A stretch of 64,000 nucleotides of DNA from an uncultured Acetatifactor sp. (GCA_944384205.1 CALWSL010000001.1:124001-188000); one strand, 5' to 3'. Counted from the stretch's first letter, positions 33,944-43,937 are shown. The notes: generated by a model from the sequence alone, not told the origin. Translations and numbers: made by a program.

Positions 33944-35253
33944 TGCGATATCCTTTCTTTCGGGAATTGTTCCCATAAGGGTTTATTTTGTTTTTTGCGG
34001 GTGATTTCCACTAAACCAAGGGGCGTAATATCCACTACAAGAGTCTTCATTTTATCCTTACGCACCGCGTTCCGAAGAAATTCCAAAAGTTCTTTTTCCT
34101 TCTCTTTGGATGCCATATTGATAAAGTCAACCAGTATCATGCCCGACATATTGCGCAGACGAAGCTGCAGGGCAATCTCCTCCGCTGCTTCCCGGTTAAT
34201 CTTCTCATAGGTTTCCTGGGACATTTTGTCGGAACTGCCCTTTTTCCCTTCGTATTTGCCCGTATTTACGTCGATAACCGTCAAAGCTTCCGTTGGTTCG
34301 ATTACCAGATAACCGCCCGATTTCAGCCACACACGCTTATTCAGAGCCGTATCCAGCTTCTGTTCCAGAGAATAGAGCTTAGATAGACTTAAAATATCAT
34401 CTTCATAAAACCGGAGCTGCTTGTCAGGAAGCTTGTCTTTACAATATAGACTGAGTTTTTCGTATAACCCGGCGTCATCCGTCAAAATTTCTTCGTATTC
34501 ATAGGGGTAAACGAGTTCATCCAGCACCGCTTCATAGTCTTCGGGAGCCTGCATGATACAGCTAAAACACGTTTTGTGGCGGGCGGTTTCCACCATGGAT
34601 GAAAAAGCGTCGAGCAGATTTTGAATATGCCAAAGCAGTGTTTCTTCCGTGCAATCGCCTGCCCTTGTGCGCACGACAAGTCCCAGAGTGACAGGAACCC
34701 TGTCCTGTATCAGGTCATAACCGTTTTTTTGCTGTAAACCTGCATCGATCAGCCAGTTTTTTATCTCCTCTCTGCGCTGTTTGTCCAGCTTCCCGGAATA
34801 GCCGATTCGGGGGGAGCCGATGCTGAGTACAATATATTCGTCGGACAGGGAAAGGTTTGCCGTGACAGATGCCTGTTTTGTCTTATGAGCGTCTTTGGAA
34901 ATCTGTACTAAAAGCTCGTCTCCCTCCAAAAGTCTGCCGTCGTATTCCCGGTTTAATAAAATCGGAGAAGCAGCGTCCCTCAGGGGCAGAAAGCAAATTT
35001 CCCTATCTCCAATTTCCAGAAAGCAGGCGTCTATATTTTTTGCCATATTTTTTATTTTCCCAATATAGATTGCGCCGATTCTGTTCGGGGTATCCGACAT
35101 AACCCGGGCGGCGAGCAGACGGTTGGCGCTTAGGTACAGTGCGCACATTCTGTCCCTGTATCTTGTAAAAAGCACCTTGCCGTGTTGGGTATTCCGCAGT
35201 TGTTTATCTGATTCCTTCAGGGAGGAAACGGTAGTTTTAATGTTGCGACTCAA
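33931..35253 (-). CDS. rng: Ribonuclease E/G family endoribonuclease
   Basis: RNase E/G cleaves single-stranded A/U-rich RNA in mRNA decay and rRNA processing. It has an N-terminal S1 domain (GAIYIGKIKNM) and a catalytic core with metal-binding Asp in VIDVNTGKYEG and in LVDFINM. The length of 440 residues is RNase G-like, with no RNase E scaffold tail. A TTG start with AAGGAT upstream is used. It follows the TIGR03960/TIGR03936 pair, a conserved arrangement in Clostridia that often precedes rplU; here rplU is elsewhere. Confidence 0.92.
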   Translation of the reverse strand: MSRNIKTTVSSLKESDKQLRNTQHGKVLFTRYRDRMCALYLSANRLLAARVMSDTPNRIGAIYIGKIKNMAKNIDACFLEIGDREICFLPLRDAASPILLNREYDGRLLEGDELLVQISKDAHKTKQASVTANLSLSDEYIVLSIGSPRIGYSGKLDKQRREEIKNWLIDAGLQQKNGYDLIQDRVPVTLGLVVRTRAGDCTEETLLWHIQNLLDAFSSMVETARHKTCFSCIMQAPEDYEAVLDELVYPYEYEEILTDDAGLYEKLSLYCKDKLPDKQLRFYEDDILSLSKLYSLEQKLDTALNKRVWLKSGGYLVIEPTEALTVIDVNTGKYEGKKGSSDKMSQETYEKINREAAEEIALQLRLRNMSGMILVDFINMASKEKEKELLEFLRNAVRKDKMKTLVVDITPLGLVEITRKKQNKPLWEQFPKERISHWNF

Positions 35254-35285
35254 AGCTTACATCCTTCTTCTTTTTAATTTTTAAA

Positions 35286-35999
35286 TCAGATTTTTGCAGT
35301 ATCGTCCATGCCGATATCATCTAACGGAACCAGTTTTCTGCATCCTTCCGTACCAATGTCGGTAAAGGTATCCTCTCTCGTTATCAAAAGGGCGTTTTCC
35401 TGCAAAGCTTCGCCGTTATCGGAAAGCAGGGCTTCGATAATCTGTGAAGGCTTGATATTGCCCGAACTGGAAGCGTCCACAAGCATGAAAAAAGCATTGT
35501 CCTGCCAGGTTAATTCATAAATGCCCGGTTTTAAATCCACCTCACGGCTTCCCTTTTTGGTTTCCTTTGTAATCAGAATTTGTTCCTTTGCCAGAAATAC
35601 AGGCAATGCTTCGCTGATTCTGCAAACCGGCCCTCTGCCCTCCCGGAAACGCACGGTGTAGGAGGCTGCCGCCACGCTTGCCATGGCATTTCCCGCCTTT
35701 TGGGGCAGAATTTTAACGGAAGTCACTTCAATGCCGGGAACGCTTGCACCGTTCAACCTGTTTTTCACATCTTCGCAGGAACGGATGGAGTTTACCTCGA
35801 TATCCATATATTCGCCGTTGCTCTCAAGACCCACTCCCAAAGGGGCGGCAAAGGACATAATCTGGTGAGGACTGAACCCACCCGAATAGGCAATGTCAAT
35901 CTGCGCCCTTCTGATTGCCTTCTGAAAGAATCTCATTACATCCAGATGTCCGATAAAACGGATTGGTCCGTATTTTCTAAATTTCACTCTTAACTTCAT
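35286..35999 (-). CDS. TIGR03936 family protein (DUF2344)
   Basis: A 237-residue protein that begins KLRVKFRKYGPIRFIGHLDVM and continues with PHQIMSFAAPLGVG, both standard for the DUF2344 radical-SAM-associated family. It is always found with, or fused to, a TIGR03960 radical SAM protein, which is the adjacent upstream gene. The reaction is unknown; tRNA or rRNA modification has been suggested for the pair by context with RNase E/G. Confidence 0.88.
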   Translation of the reverse strand: MKLRVKFRKYGPIRFIGHLDVMRFFQKAIRRAQIDIAYSGGFSPHQIMSFAAPLGVGLESNGEYMDIEVNSIRSCEDVKNRLNGASVPGIEVTSVKILPQKAGNAMASVAAASYTVRFREGRGPVCRISEALPVFLAKEQILITKETKKGSREVDLKPGIYELTWQDNAFFMLVDASSSGNIKPSQIIEALLSDNGEALQENALLITREDTFTDIGTEGCRKLVPLDDIGMDDTAKI

Positions 36000-36025
36000 A
36001 AATTACTTTACCCTTTCCGTTTCGT

Positions 36026-37897
36026 TTATTTTTTTTCAAAACAGATTCCGCCGCCGAAACGATTGGCGCCGCAGCCCTGACATTTCAGCTTGCAGTTCTC
36101 GGAGATCTGCTCCTTCTGTGCCTTCAGCCATTCCCTCTTTAAGAATTCCTTGGTCACACCGCAGTCAATAAAATCCCAAGGAAAGATTTCGTCCAGGTCA
36201 CGCTGCCTGTGACTGTAAAAATCCACGGAAAGACCACATTCTTCTATCGTTTCCATCCAGATATCATTGTGGAAATATTCGCTCCACGCTTCATAGAAGC
36301 AGCCCTTTTTGTAAACCTTCAAAAGCACCTCGGACAACCTTCTGTCGCCCCGCGCCAGAACGCCCTCCAAAACGCTGGCATCCGCCTCGTGCCAGTTGTA
36401 CTTGATGCTCTTCTGGTTTAACTGCCCGGTAATCGCTTTTTTGGTCTGATATGCCTTGTCCAGAAACTCCTCCCTGGTGCACTGAGCCGCCCACTGGAAG
36501 GGCGTAAAAGGCTTTGGCACAAAGAAGGAAGTGCTGGTTACAATCTGAACCTTTCCGTTGGTGCGTTTTTCCTTGGGAACCACCTCAAAAAAGGTTGCCG
36601 CAATCTTATTGGAAAGTTCGGCAATGCCGCGGATATCCTCCTCTGTCTCTGTGGGAAGTCCCAGCATAAAATAAAGCTTTACTCTTGTCCAGCCGCCTTC
36701 AAAGGCAAGGGCGGAGCCGTGAAGAATGACTTCTTCGGTCAATCCCTTGTTGATAACGTTTCTAAGCCGCTGACTGCCCGCTTCGGGTGCAAAGGTAAGA
36801 CTGGATTTCTTTACATCCTGCACCTTGCTCATAACGTCTAAGGAAAAGGCGTCAATTCGCAGGGAGGGCAGGGAAATATTAATATGTTTTTTATTGCATT
36901 CTTCAATTAAAAAGTCAATCAGCTCAGGAAGCTTACTGTAATCACTGGAGCTTAAGGAGCTTAGGGAAATCTCCTCCTGTCCTGTATGTTTTAGCATTTC
37001 GATGGCATATTGCTTCAGTTTTTCCACATCCCGCTCGCGCACGGGACGGTATAGCTGTCCCGCCTGGCAGAAACGACAGCCGCGGATACAGCCGCGCTGG
37101 ATTTCCAGCACCACTCTGTCCTGTGTTACCTTAATATATGGCACAACAGGCTTTGTGGGATAATAGGTATTGGTCATATCCATCTCGATTTCTTTTAAAA
37201 CAGTGGCGGGAATGCCCTCTTCGGTAGGGGTAAATGCCGCAATGGTTCCGTCTTCCCTGTAGGTCACCTCATAGAACCGGGGAACATACATGCCGGGAAT
37301 TTTGGCGGCACGGCGCAGGAACTCTTCCCGTCCCACCTTTGCGGCGCGGCATTCCTCATAAAGCGTAATCAGATTCCGGTATTGCGTTTCTCCTTCCCCA
37401 ATATAAAACAGATCAAAGAAATCTGCAATCGGCTCAGGGTTGTAGGTGCAGGGACCGCCGCCGATGACAATGGGACAATCCTCTCCTCTCTCAGATGCAA
37501 GCAAAGGAATCTGTGCCAGATCAAGCACCTGTAAAATGTTGGTGTAACACATTTCATACTGGATGGTAATGCCAAGGAAATCAAAGTCCTTCACAGGGTC
37601 CTGGGATTCCAGTGCAAACAACGGAATCTTTTCTTCCCTCATAATGGCGTCCAAATCCAGCCAGGGGGAGTAAACGCGCTCGCACCACACGTCCTCCATG
37701 TCGTTCAGCATACCATAGAGAATCTGAATGCCCAGATGGGACATTCCGATTTCGTATACATCCGGAAAACACATGGCAAAACGTACCTCTACTTTTGTTT
37801 TGTCTTTCACCACTGCGTTTACCTCGTTGCCGATATAACGGGCAGGTTTCTCTATTTTCATTAAAATATCATCGGATAAAGCCAATTTGCTGCTCAT
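36026..37897 (-). CDS. TIGR03960 B12-binding-domain radical SAM protein
   Basis: A 623-residue radical SAM protein. The N-terminal ~230 residues resemble a B12-binding domain. The 4Fe-4S cluster motif is CIRGCRFC (a CxxxCxxC pattern) in the central radical SAM barrel. A Cys-rich tail (ENCKLKCQGCGANRFGGGIC) ends the protein. Its partner DUF2344 gene lies just downstream. The substrate is unknown. Confidence 0.9.
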   Translation of the reverse strand: MSSKLALSDDILMKIEKPARYIGNEVNAVVKDKTKVEVRFAMCFPDVYEIGMSHLGIQILYGMLNDMEDVWCERVYSPWLDLDAIMREEKIPLFALESQDPVKDFDFLGITIQYEMCYTNILQVLDLAQIPLLASERGEDCPIVIGGGPCTYNPEPIADFFDLFYIGEGETQYRNLITLYEECRAAKVGREEFLRRAAKIPGMYVPRFYEVTYREDGTIAAFTPTEEGIPATVLKEIEMDMTNTYYPTKPVVPYIKVTQDRVVLEIQRGCIRGCRFCQAGQLYRPVRERDVEKLKQYAIEMLKHTGQEEISLSSLSSSDYSKLPELIDFLIEECNKKHINISLPSLRIDAFSLDVMSKVQDVKKSSLTFAPEAGSQRLRNVINKGLTEEVILHGSALAFEGGWTRVKLYFMLGLPTETEEDIRGIAELSNKIAATFFEVVPKEKRTNGKVQIVTSTSFFVPKPFTPFQWAAQCTREEFLDKAYQTKKAITGQLNQKSIKYNWHEADASVLEGVLARGDRRLSEVLLKVYKKGCFYEAWSEYFHNDIWMETIEECGLSVDFYSHRQRDLDEIFPWDFIDCGVTKEFLKREWLKAQKEQISENCKLKCQGCGANRFGGGICFEKK

Positions 37898-37925
37898 AAT
37901 AGCTTCCTTTCTGCTTTTTTGTTTC

Positions 37926-39191
37926 TTATCTGCATGCTTCCCGCATACGCTTCACATCTTCGCTGTCACATTCTTTGTCGGAATATCTCGCCTTTTCATA
38001 AATTCCGGCAATTTTTTCCCGCTCCAGAATCCTGCCGCTCTCCCGCGCCGTATATCGGTTTAACTGCGTTTCGCTGCCTTGGGGAAACGCGTTGCGGGAA
38101 GAAAGAATTCGTTTCCTGTAATAAAAGCGGATTCTCTCAGCAGGGCTTAAGCGGATAAATGCGAAACTATGGCTTCGATTCCGGTTTTTTACGATATCGC
38201 ATTTTTCACGGATATCAAAAACCTCTTCCCCGGAAGAACCTTCTGCGCCCGGATGTAAATTTCCTAATTTTTCCTTGATAAAACGTATCAAAAACAAAAC
38301 TGCTTTTATCAACAGGAAAATAAACAGGGCGAGAAAAGCGAACTCTATCACATATTCCAAAACATTCCAGAGCCAGAACGTTTCTCCGACAAATTCCATT
38401 TCGGAAGCCTCCTCCATAACTACCGGCATCTCTTCCGTTGTCTCCGGCGTTATATTTCCTGAATCCTGCCGAAAGAAGGAAAGCAGCAGATTGAGGAAGG
38501 AAAGGAAGAGGGGGTGGATCATATTTAAAATTCCTTTCAGCCAGTCCTTATTCGAGAATAAAAGCAAAGCAACCGTTCCGATTCCGGCGTATCCCAGCAC
38601 AAGTCCCATCCCGGAGCGGAACATTTCCGCCGTCGGAATGTGCCCTGCACTGCTATTGTTTACTGTGAGGAAATTCTGATACTGCTCAATATAATAAATG
38701 ACAAAATAAATGCCTAAAACAACAATCAACAGGGTGGCAAATGCAGCGTCCCATTCCGCATGCCCCTGAGAATGCAGAATAAAAAGGCAAAAGAAGAAAA
38801 ACGCTACTGCCAGAAGGGGATAAAATTTGATATCCTGTCTGGTTGCCGTCGTTGCGTAGAGATAGCAGGAATAGATGACATAGGCAGCGCCAATCAATAT
38901 ATAAAAAACCCTGAATGCAATATGTTCAGCAGGAAGCAGAAACATAAGCAATATAACACAAAAATGCAAAGCAAACAGAGAACGGAATTTTTTGCATCTG
39001 CATCTGCCCAGATAGAGAAAAAAAGGCACAATGCCTATGACAAGCCAAAGGGAAATATGAGGCTTTCCGGTTCCGGCGATATCGCCTATTATGACTGCAA
39101 TCATGGAATAAAGCGGGAAAAAAGACCAATGATTCATTTGTGTAACCAAAAGCTCCCGAAGCAGTACGATTCGTTCTGTTTTTGCTTCCAT
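37926..39191 (-). CDS. Multi-spanning membrane protein with DUF4129-like C-terminus
   Basis: The 421-residue protein has about seven transmembrane segments, a periplasmic Glu/Ser-rich loop, a further helix pair, and a cytoplasmic C-terminal domain. The tail (SPAERIRFYYRKRI, then YTARESGRI and YEKARYSD) fits DUF4129. In MoxR-DUF58 clusters this position normally holds a transglutaminase or DUF4129 membrane protein, but no transglutaminase Cys-His-Asp triad is evident. AAGGAG precedes the ATG. The role is inferred as an envelope-associated complex. Confidence 0.7.
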   Translation of the reverse strand: MEAKTERIVLLRELLVTQMNHWSFFPLYSMIAVIIGDIAGTGKPHISLWLVIGIVPFFLYLGRCRCKKFRSLFALHFCVILLMFLLPAEHIAFRVFYILIGAAYVIYSCYLYATTATRQDIKFYPLLAVAFFFFCLFILHSQGHAEWDAAFATLLIVVLGIYFVIYYIEQYQNFLTVNNSSAGHIPTAEMFRSGMGLVLGYAGIGTVALLLFSNKDWLKGILNMIHPLFLSFLNLLLSFFRQDSGNITPETTEEMPVVMEEASEMEFVGETFWLWNVLEYVIEFAFLALFIFLLIKAVLFLIRFIKEKLGNLHPGAEGSSGEEVFDIREKCDIVKNRNRSHSFAFIRLSPAERIRFYYRKRILSSRNAFPQGSETQLNRYTARESGRILEREKIAGIYEKARYSDKECDSEDVKRMREACR

Positions 39192-39221
39192 GTCTGTGCG
39201 CTCTCCTTTCTTTCAGCAAAT

Positions 39222-40340
39222 TCAGATGTGCAGAATACGGATATGTTCCTTCAGACTCTGCGGAATCTTGGGGTCGCTGCGTTCCGCTGTTGGATAAAAC
39301 CACAGATAATCGCCTCCGCCATTCTGAAAAGCTTCTATCAGCTCCACAAAATCAGGATACTGATTCGGTGCGATAATGCAGGTGATGGTACTGTCCGACT
39401 GTTCCAATAGTTTTTTGCCAAAGCATCCGGTAAAATCAGCAGTTTCTTTTGCAGTGTCAACTCTTGCAAGAGTGCGGTAAATCTGCCAAAGCTGTCCTTT
39501 TCCGGTACTGGCTTCGATTGCCACAGGTTCTCCCGTAAAGATATCGACGCCATTGCCGTAGCAGGACACACGAACCCCTTGATTTAAGAAAAATTTGCTT
39601 AATCCCGCAGCAATCTGAAAACAGGCTTCCACACATTCTTCCTTTTTCAGCACGCCTCTATCCTCCACATTAAAAAAGATTCTGATAGAAGGAAGGGAAG
39701 TAAAATTTTTCTGTGTTACTTTCAGCTCGTCTGTTTTGGCAGTCGCCTTCCAGTTGATACTGCGGACGTCATCATAAGGTTGATATTCTCTGATGCCGCG
39801 ATACTCAAATGGATCCTCTAACAGATGTCTCTTTGTCAGAATATCACCGTTTAACTGTTGCAGAGACAGACGGAATTCCCTGCTGTCAAAGGGTCTGGGA
39901 TAAACGTAAAGAAACTTATTTACAGGCAGGGTTTCCACCATCTCCGTTGTGAGAAATAAATCCGATGCCACCAGTTCAAGCTTATCTACCTGATAATACC
40001 CTCTCCTGCCCCCGGTAAAGGTGACGGTGCGGGTAATTTTTTCCCCGCCGCCTACATGAAATACATCGTTGCGGTAATACCGGTCTGTAGTACGGGAACC
40101 TTTTGAGGCATCAAAAATCAGATTTCTGCTGGTCTGAAATTTTACCTTAAGCATGGACAGGGGGAGCCGTTTCCGGTTTTCTATGACTTCCTGCAGGCTT
40201 CCCTGCTCTCCTTCAAAGATGCTGGTAGAAAGAAAGGAAAAGCTTGCCGTCAGATTACGGTTCCACAGTCTTTTGTATATGGTTTGCTGTAAAAAAAAGA
40301 GTAACAGGGCGATGAGCCCGATTTCCAATACTTGTATCAT
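39222..40340 (-). CDS. DUF58 domain protein
   Basis: A 372-residue protein with an N-terminal membrane segment and a von Willebrand-like DUF58 domain. The family signature is YQPYDDVRSINWKATAKT, where DxRxIxW is diagnostic. DUF58 proteins work with MoxR AAA+ ATPases. The gene overlaps the moxR stop by 4 bp (ATGA), showing translational coupling. Confidence 0.9.
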   Translation of the reverse strand: MIQVLEIGLIALLLFFLQQTIYKRLWNRNLTASFSFLSTSIFEGEQGSLQEVIENRKRLPLSMLKVKFQTSRNLIFDASKGSRTTDRYYRNDVFHVGGGEKITRTVTFTGGRRGYYQVDKLELVASDLFLTTEMVETLPVNKFLYVYPRPFDSREFRLSLQQLNGDILTKRHLLEDPFEYRGIREYQPYDDVRSINWKATAKTDELKVTQKNFTSLPSIRIFFNVEDRGVLKKEECVEACFQIAAGLSKFFLNQGVRVSCYGNGVDIFTGEPVAIEASTGKGQLWQIYRTLARVDTAKETADFTGCFGKKLLEQSDSTITCIIAPNQYPDFVELIEAFQNGGGDYLWFYPTAERSDPKIPQSLKEHIRILHI

Positions 40341-41281
40341 TTTGCAAAGTCCTCTGTAGGAACAGTCGTATTTTGAAGAATTTTTTCCAGAAGCTTTTCT
40401 GCACCGCTGTTGTCACTGTACCCCATAACAATGCGGTGTGAAAGTACGGGAACCGCAATCTCCTTCACATCATCGGGAATCACATAATCCCTGCCGTTTA
40501 AATAAGCATAGGTTTTCACACAGCGGAGCAGGGCGAGACTTCCTCTGGGGCTGACACCCATCACGACCCCTTCGGCACTTCTGGTTCCCTCCACGATATC
40601 CACCATATATTGCAGAATGCAGGGATGTACAAAAATACGGTTTGCAGCTTCTTTTGCCTCCTTCAGCTCTTCCAGTGTCAAAACGGCATCCAGTGCCGCC
40701 AAAGGCTCTTCGTTCATATAACGGTTTAAAATAGCAAGCTCCTCATCCCGTCCGGGAAGTCCCATGGACAGCTTCAACATAAAACGATCCATCTGAGCTT
40801 CGGGCAGAGGAAAGGTTCCCGCTGTTTCCACGGGATTCTGGGTCGCGATTACAAAGAAAGGCTGTCCCGGTTCATAGGTGACACCGTCGATGGTCACCTG
40901 CCGCTCTTCCATACATTCAAGCAATCCCGCCTGCGTACGGGGAGTGGCGCGGTTGATTTCATCTGCAAGCAGAATATTGGTGAAAACGGGACCCTTTCGC
41001 AGTACAAATTCATTCTTCTGTCTGTCATAAATATTCAAACCCGTGATATCACTGGGTAATAGGTCGGGGGTAAACTGGATTCTTGCAAAATCCGCATTCA
41101 GGGATTTCGCCAGCGTTTTGGCAAGTTTGGTTTTACCTGTGCCCGGGACATCCTCCAGCAAGACATGTCCGTCTGCAATCAAAGCGGTCAGAAGCAATTT
41201 TACCGTATACTCCTTTCCTACAATCACCTTTGCAATATTTCCCATAACCTTATCTGCTAATTCTTTTCCTGAAAGTTCCAT
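40337..41281 (-). CDS. MoxR family AAA+ ATPase
   Basis: MoxR ATPases are chaperone-like and act on partner proteins encoded alongside. Walker A is EDVPGTGKTKLAK, Walker B is LLADEINRATPRTQ, and the typical MoxR stretch EGRQVTIDG-like follows as MEERQVTIDG. ATG 41281 with AAGGAG is preferred over the longer frame, giving 314 residues. It is first in the MoxR-DUF58-DUF4129-like operon. Confidence 0.93.
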   Translation of the reverse strand: MELSGKELADKVMGNIAKVIVGKEYTVKLLLTALIADGHVLLEDVPGTGKTKLAKTLAKSLNADFARIQFTPDLLPSDITGLNIYDRQKNEFVLRKGPVFTNILLADEINRATPRTQAGLLECMEERQVTIDGVTYEPGQPFFVIATQNPVETAGTFPLPEAQMDRFMLKLSMGLPGRDEELAILNRYMNEEPLAALDAVLTLEELKEAKEAANRIFVHPCILQYMVDIVEGTRSAEGVVMGVSPRGSLALLRCVKTYAYLNGRDYVIPDDVKEIAVPVLSHRIVMGYSDNSGAEKLLEKILQNTTVPTEDFAK

Positions 41282-41348
41282 GCTGTATCTCCTTAATACC
41301 ATAATTCTCTCGCAAACCCGCACCTCGTGCTTTTGTCTGCTTGTTATC

Positions 41349-41410
41349 GCGGCGAAAACCAAATGCCGCTTTCGGCGTCGCCTGGTTTTCTGCCCGCGTA
41401 TATTATATCA
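41349..41410 (-). promoter_or_regulatory. moxR promoter and leader hairpin
   Basis: On the minus strand an extended -10 TGATATAAT lies at 41402-41410 with no good -35. The transcript would start with a stem GAAAACCA/TGGTTTTC (41354-41361 with 41383-41390) enclosing GCCG/CGGC, 60-70 nt before the start codon. The stem lacks a T tract, so it is not a simple terminator. Confidence 0.4.
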
Positions 41411-41497
41411 TGAAAGGCGGCTTGTCTCCACTTAAAATTGTTCTAAAATATTTTTGGATTCATATTTATAGTATTAGCTTTCGGGGAGGTACATACC

Positions 41498-41908
41498 ATG
41501 GAGGACAATACAACGATTGAAAAAAAGTTACAGCTTGTGAAGCAGATAAGGTCACAATATAATCAGAATCAGTATGATTTGTCTAACAGGGAGCAGATTT
41601 TGTATGGAAGGACTTCTTACAAAACGCCTTCCCTCTCCCGAGGGGATACCTTTCACGATATTACCCATGGCGATGAGGCTTCCTCGATAAACGGAACCGA
41701 GGATACGACATTGGCATCGGAATCGCTGAAAGTAAGGAGTATTCTGGCTGTCATGCTGGTGGTGTTTGCCATTCTGTTCGATTTGCTTGGCGTTGCGCCC
41801 GGAGGAGTAAAGATGCAGCAGGTATTTAACGCGATTGCTGCGGATTATCAGGAAAATATGACTGCTTTCGTGGATGCTGTGACGGAAGAAAATATTCTGT
41901 CGAAATGA
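41498..41908 (+). CDS. Small single-pass membrane protein of unknown function
   Basis: A 136-residue protein with a charged cytoplasmic N-terminus (about 75 residues, rich in Asn, Gln and Ser), one transmembrane helix (SILAVMLVVFAILFDLLGV) and a 40-residue outer tail. It is the only plus-strand gene between two minus-strand operons. GGGGAGG lies about 10 bp upstream of the ATG, and a terminator follows. No family is recognised. Confidence 0.7.
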   Translation: MEDNTTIEKKLQLVKQIRSQYNQNQYDLSNREQILYGRTSYKTPSLSRGDTFHDITHGDEASSINGTEDTTLASESLKVRSILAVMLVVFAILFDLLGVAPGGVKMQQVFNAIAADYQENMTAFVDAVTEENILSK

Positions 41909-41928
41909 AAGGAATAAAAAGAGAGATA

Positions 41929-41972
41929 AAAACCTTCTGAACCAGATTTCTGCCATTCAGAAGGTTTTCATA
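41929..41972. terminator. Terminator between convergent genes
   Basis: AAAACCTTCTGA (41929-41940) pairs with TCAGAAGGTTTT (41957-41968). The fold serves the plus-strand membrane-protein gene and, in reverse with an upstream A/T-rich flank, the his operon. Confidence 0.75.
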
Positions 41973-42004
41973 CGTATGTAATGTGATTGAAAATAAAATT
42001 TCAT

Positions 42005-43291
42005 TTACCGGTTCGCCAGCTCTGTCGTAATCTCCTCCCAGGTCACGTCCTTCTCTGCCATCAGCACCATCATGTGATAGAGGAAATCGCTGATTTCATA
42101 TTTTACCTCATTTGCATTAGGGTTCTTGGCGGCGATGACAATCTCCGTCGCCTCCTCGCCCAGCTTCTTTAATATCTTATCGATTCCCTTGTCGAACAGA
42201 TAATTGGTGTAAGAACCCTCTTTTGGATGAACTTTCCGGTCCTTGATGACATTGAATACTTCTTCAAATACCTGTAAGGGATTTGCGCTCTCCTCGTATT
42301 CTTTCTTAGTAATCTCATTGAAGAAACAGCTTCTTGCGCCTGTGTGACAGGCAACGCCCACCTGGGATACCTTTGCAAGAATGGTATCCATATCGCAATC
42401 TGCGGTCAGACTCTTCACATACTGGAAATGTCCGCTGGTCTCGCCTTTCAGCCAAAGCTGTTGTCTGCTTCTGCTGAAATACGTCATTTTTCCGGTTTTC
42501 AGGGTCTGGTTATAGGCTTCCTCATTCATGTACGCCATCATCAGCACTTCCAGGGTGCGGTAATCCTGTACGATAACAGGCACCATACCATCGCTGTTTA
42601 ACTTCAAGTCAGACCATTTGTAAGCAGCCCGGAAGGAAATAACGGGAAGATTGTTTTCCCTGCAAAGCTCCTTTAACGAAAGAATCTCCTTGATATTGTC
42701 ATTGATGGTATTGCCTGTCACACCGCAGACATTTTTATAAGCCAGTATCTCCATCAGCTTGTTTAAGGCAATCTGATTAATCTGTACCAAAAAAGGCAGC
42801 TCCGTCACTTCCATTGTCTCACGGATGACATGGGGATTCATCAGCACCATACCGGATATGTATTTTTCCAGTAATTCTTTATTCTGTTTCAGGACGGCAG
42901 GATCATTGTAGGAAACCAAAATCTTATCCCTTCCGAATTTCAGGGAAACCTCCTCCGTGATAGCGATATTGCTCTCCTTTTCATAGTCGAGAACCGCCCT
43001 CTTACAGCCGGTATAGAGAATCTTTTTGATATCCTCCATCCGCTTCACATTGCCTGCGCCGATAACATCCATTTCAGCCACAGCGCAGATTTCTTTCATA
43101 ACATCCAGTGCCGCTTCATGGGATACGTCGTCCGAGGACATATCGAATACAATCAGTTCGTCCGCGTTGTTCTCGTTGTAGAGCTTTACAAGACGAAGCG
43201 GGTCGGTATCCACAACGGTGGTATCGTTTAAGCCTTTTACCGCATGCTCGTGATATAAATAGATACAAGGCACAAATTTCTTCGTTATCAT
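42005..43291 (-). CDS. hisIE: Trimodular HisF-like/HisI/HisE histidine biosynthesis protein
   Basis: HisI (phosphoribosyl-AMP cyclohydrolase, about residues 215-315) and HisE (phosphoribosyl-ATP pyrophosphatase, about residues 330-425) catalyse steps 2 and 3 of histidine synthesis. The HisI core is seen in [20 protein letters not shown] and HTGARSCFF, and HisE in [16 protein letters not shown]. The first ~210 residues are homologous to the HisF barrel ([22 protein letters not shown]) but have lost the Asp of PCLDV (now Tyr) and the GGGI phosphate loop (now GAGN). That barrel is probably non-catalytic. ATG 43291 has GGAG upstream. Confidence 0.9.
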   Translation of the reverse strand: MITKKFVPCIYLYHEHAVKGLNDTTVVDTDPLRLVKLYNENNADELIVFDMSSDDVSHEAALDVMKEICAVAEMDVIGAGNVKRMEDIKKILYTGCKRAVLDYEKESNIAITEEVSLKFGRDKILVSYNDPAVLKQNKELLEKYISGMVLMNPHVIRETMEVTELPFLVQINQIALNKLMEILAYKNVCGVTGNTINDNIKEILSLKELCRENNLPVISFRAAYKWSDLKLNSDGMVPVIVQDYRTLEVLMMAYMNEEAYNQTLKTGKMTYFSRSRQQLWLKGETSGHFQYVKSLTADCDMDTILAKVSQVGVACHTGARSCFFNEITKKEYEESANPLQVFEEVFNVIKDRKVHPKEGSYTNYLFDKGIDKILKKLGEEATEIVIAAKNPNANEVKYEISDFLYHMMVLMAEKDVTWEEITTELANR

Positions 43292-43318
43292 AGGTTTCTC
43301 CAATTCTTATAGAATTTC

Positions 43319-43906
43319 TTATAGACTTCCTTTTGTACTCAGCACATCCGTGATCCGTTCATCCATTCCCACAGCCTGATCCAGCGCCTTGGAAAATGCC
43401 TTGAACATGGCTTCCATCATATGATGATTGTTGCTGCCGGATAACATCTTAATATGCAGATTCATTCCGGCGCTGTAGGATACCGCATAGAAAAACTCCC
43501 TCACCAGCTCCGTGTCCAGATACCCTACTTGGGAAACGGTAAATTCACATTCAAAATTCAGATATGGTCTGCCGCACAAATCCACGGCGCAGAGGGCAAG
43601 CGCATCATCCATGGGCAGGATAAAATATCCATAGCGCCGGATGCCTTTTTTATCCCCGACAGCCTGCTTAATTGCCTGACCTAAAACAATCCCGGCATCC
43701 TCCACCGTATGATGTCCATCCACATGCAAATCCCCCGTTATTTTGCAGTCTAAATCAAAAAAACCGTGCTTTGCAAAACCCTCCAGCATATGATCAAAAA
43801 AACCGATTCCGGTGTCAATACTGGAAGCGCCGGTGCCGTCAAGATTTAAGGTCATTACAATATCTGTTTCCTTTGTTTTCCGTTCCACTGTAGCGATACG
43901 TGCCAT
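43319..43906 (-). CDS. hisB: Imidazoleglycerol-phosphate dehydratase
   Basis: HisB dehydrates imidazole glycerol phosphate to imidazole acetol phosphate using two Mn ions. The paired metal motifs are DGHHTVEDAG and SNNHHMMEAMFKA. It is the monofunctional form of 195 residues. ATG 43906 with AAGGAG is preferred over a longer in-frame start. It lies between hisD and hisIE in the operon. Confidence 0.96.
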   Translation of the reverse strand: MARIATVERKTKETDIVMTLNLDGTGASSIDTGIGFFDHMLEGFAKHGFFDLDCKITGDLHVDGHHTVEDAGIVLGQAIKQAVGDKKGIRRYGYFILPMDDALALCAVDLCGRPYLNFECEFTVSQVGYLDTELVREFFYAVSYSAGMNLHIKMLSGSNNHHMMEAMFKAFSKALDQAVGMDERITDVLSTKGSL

Positions 43907-43937
43907 ACCAATTCTCCTTCTTGCTGCCTGGGACAGC

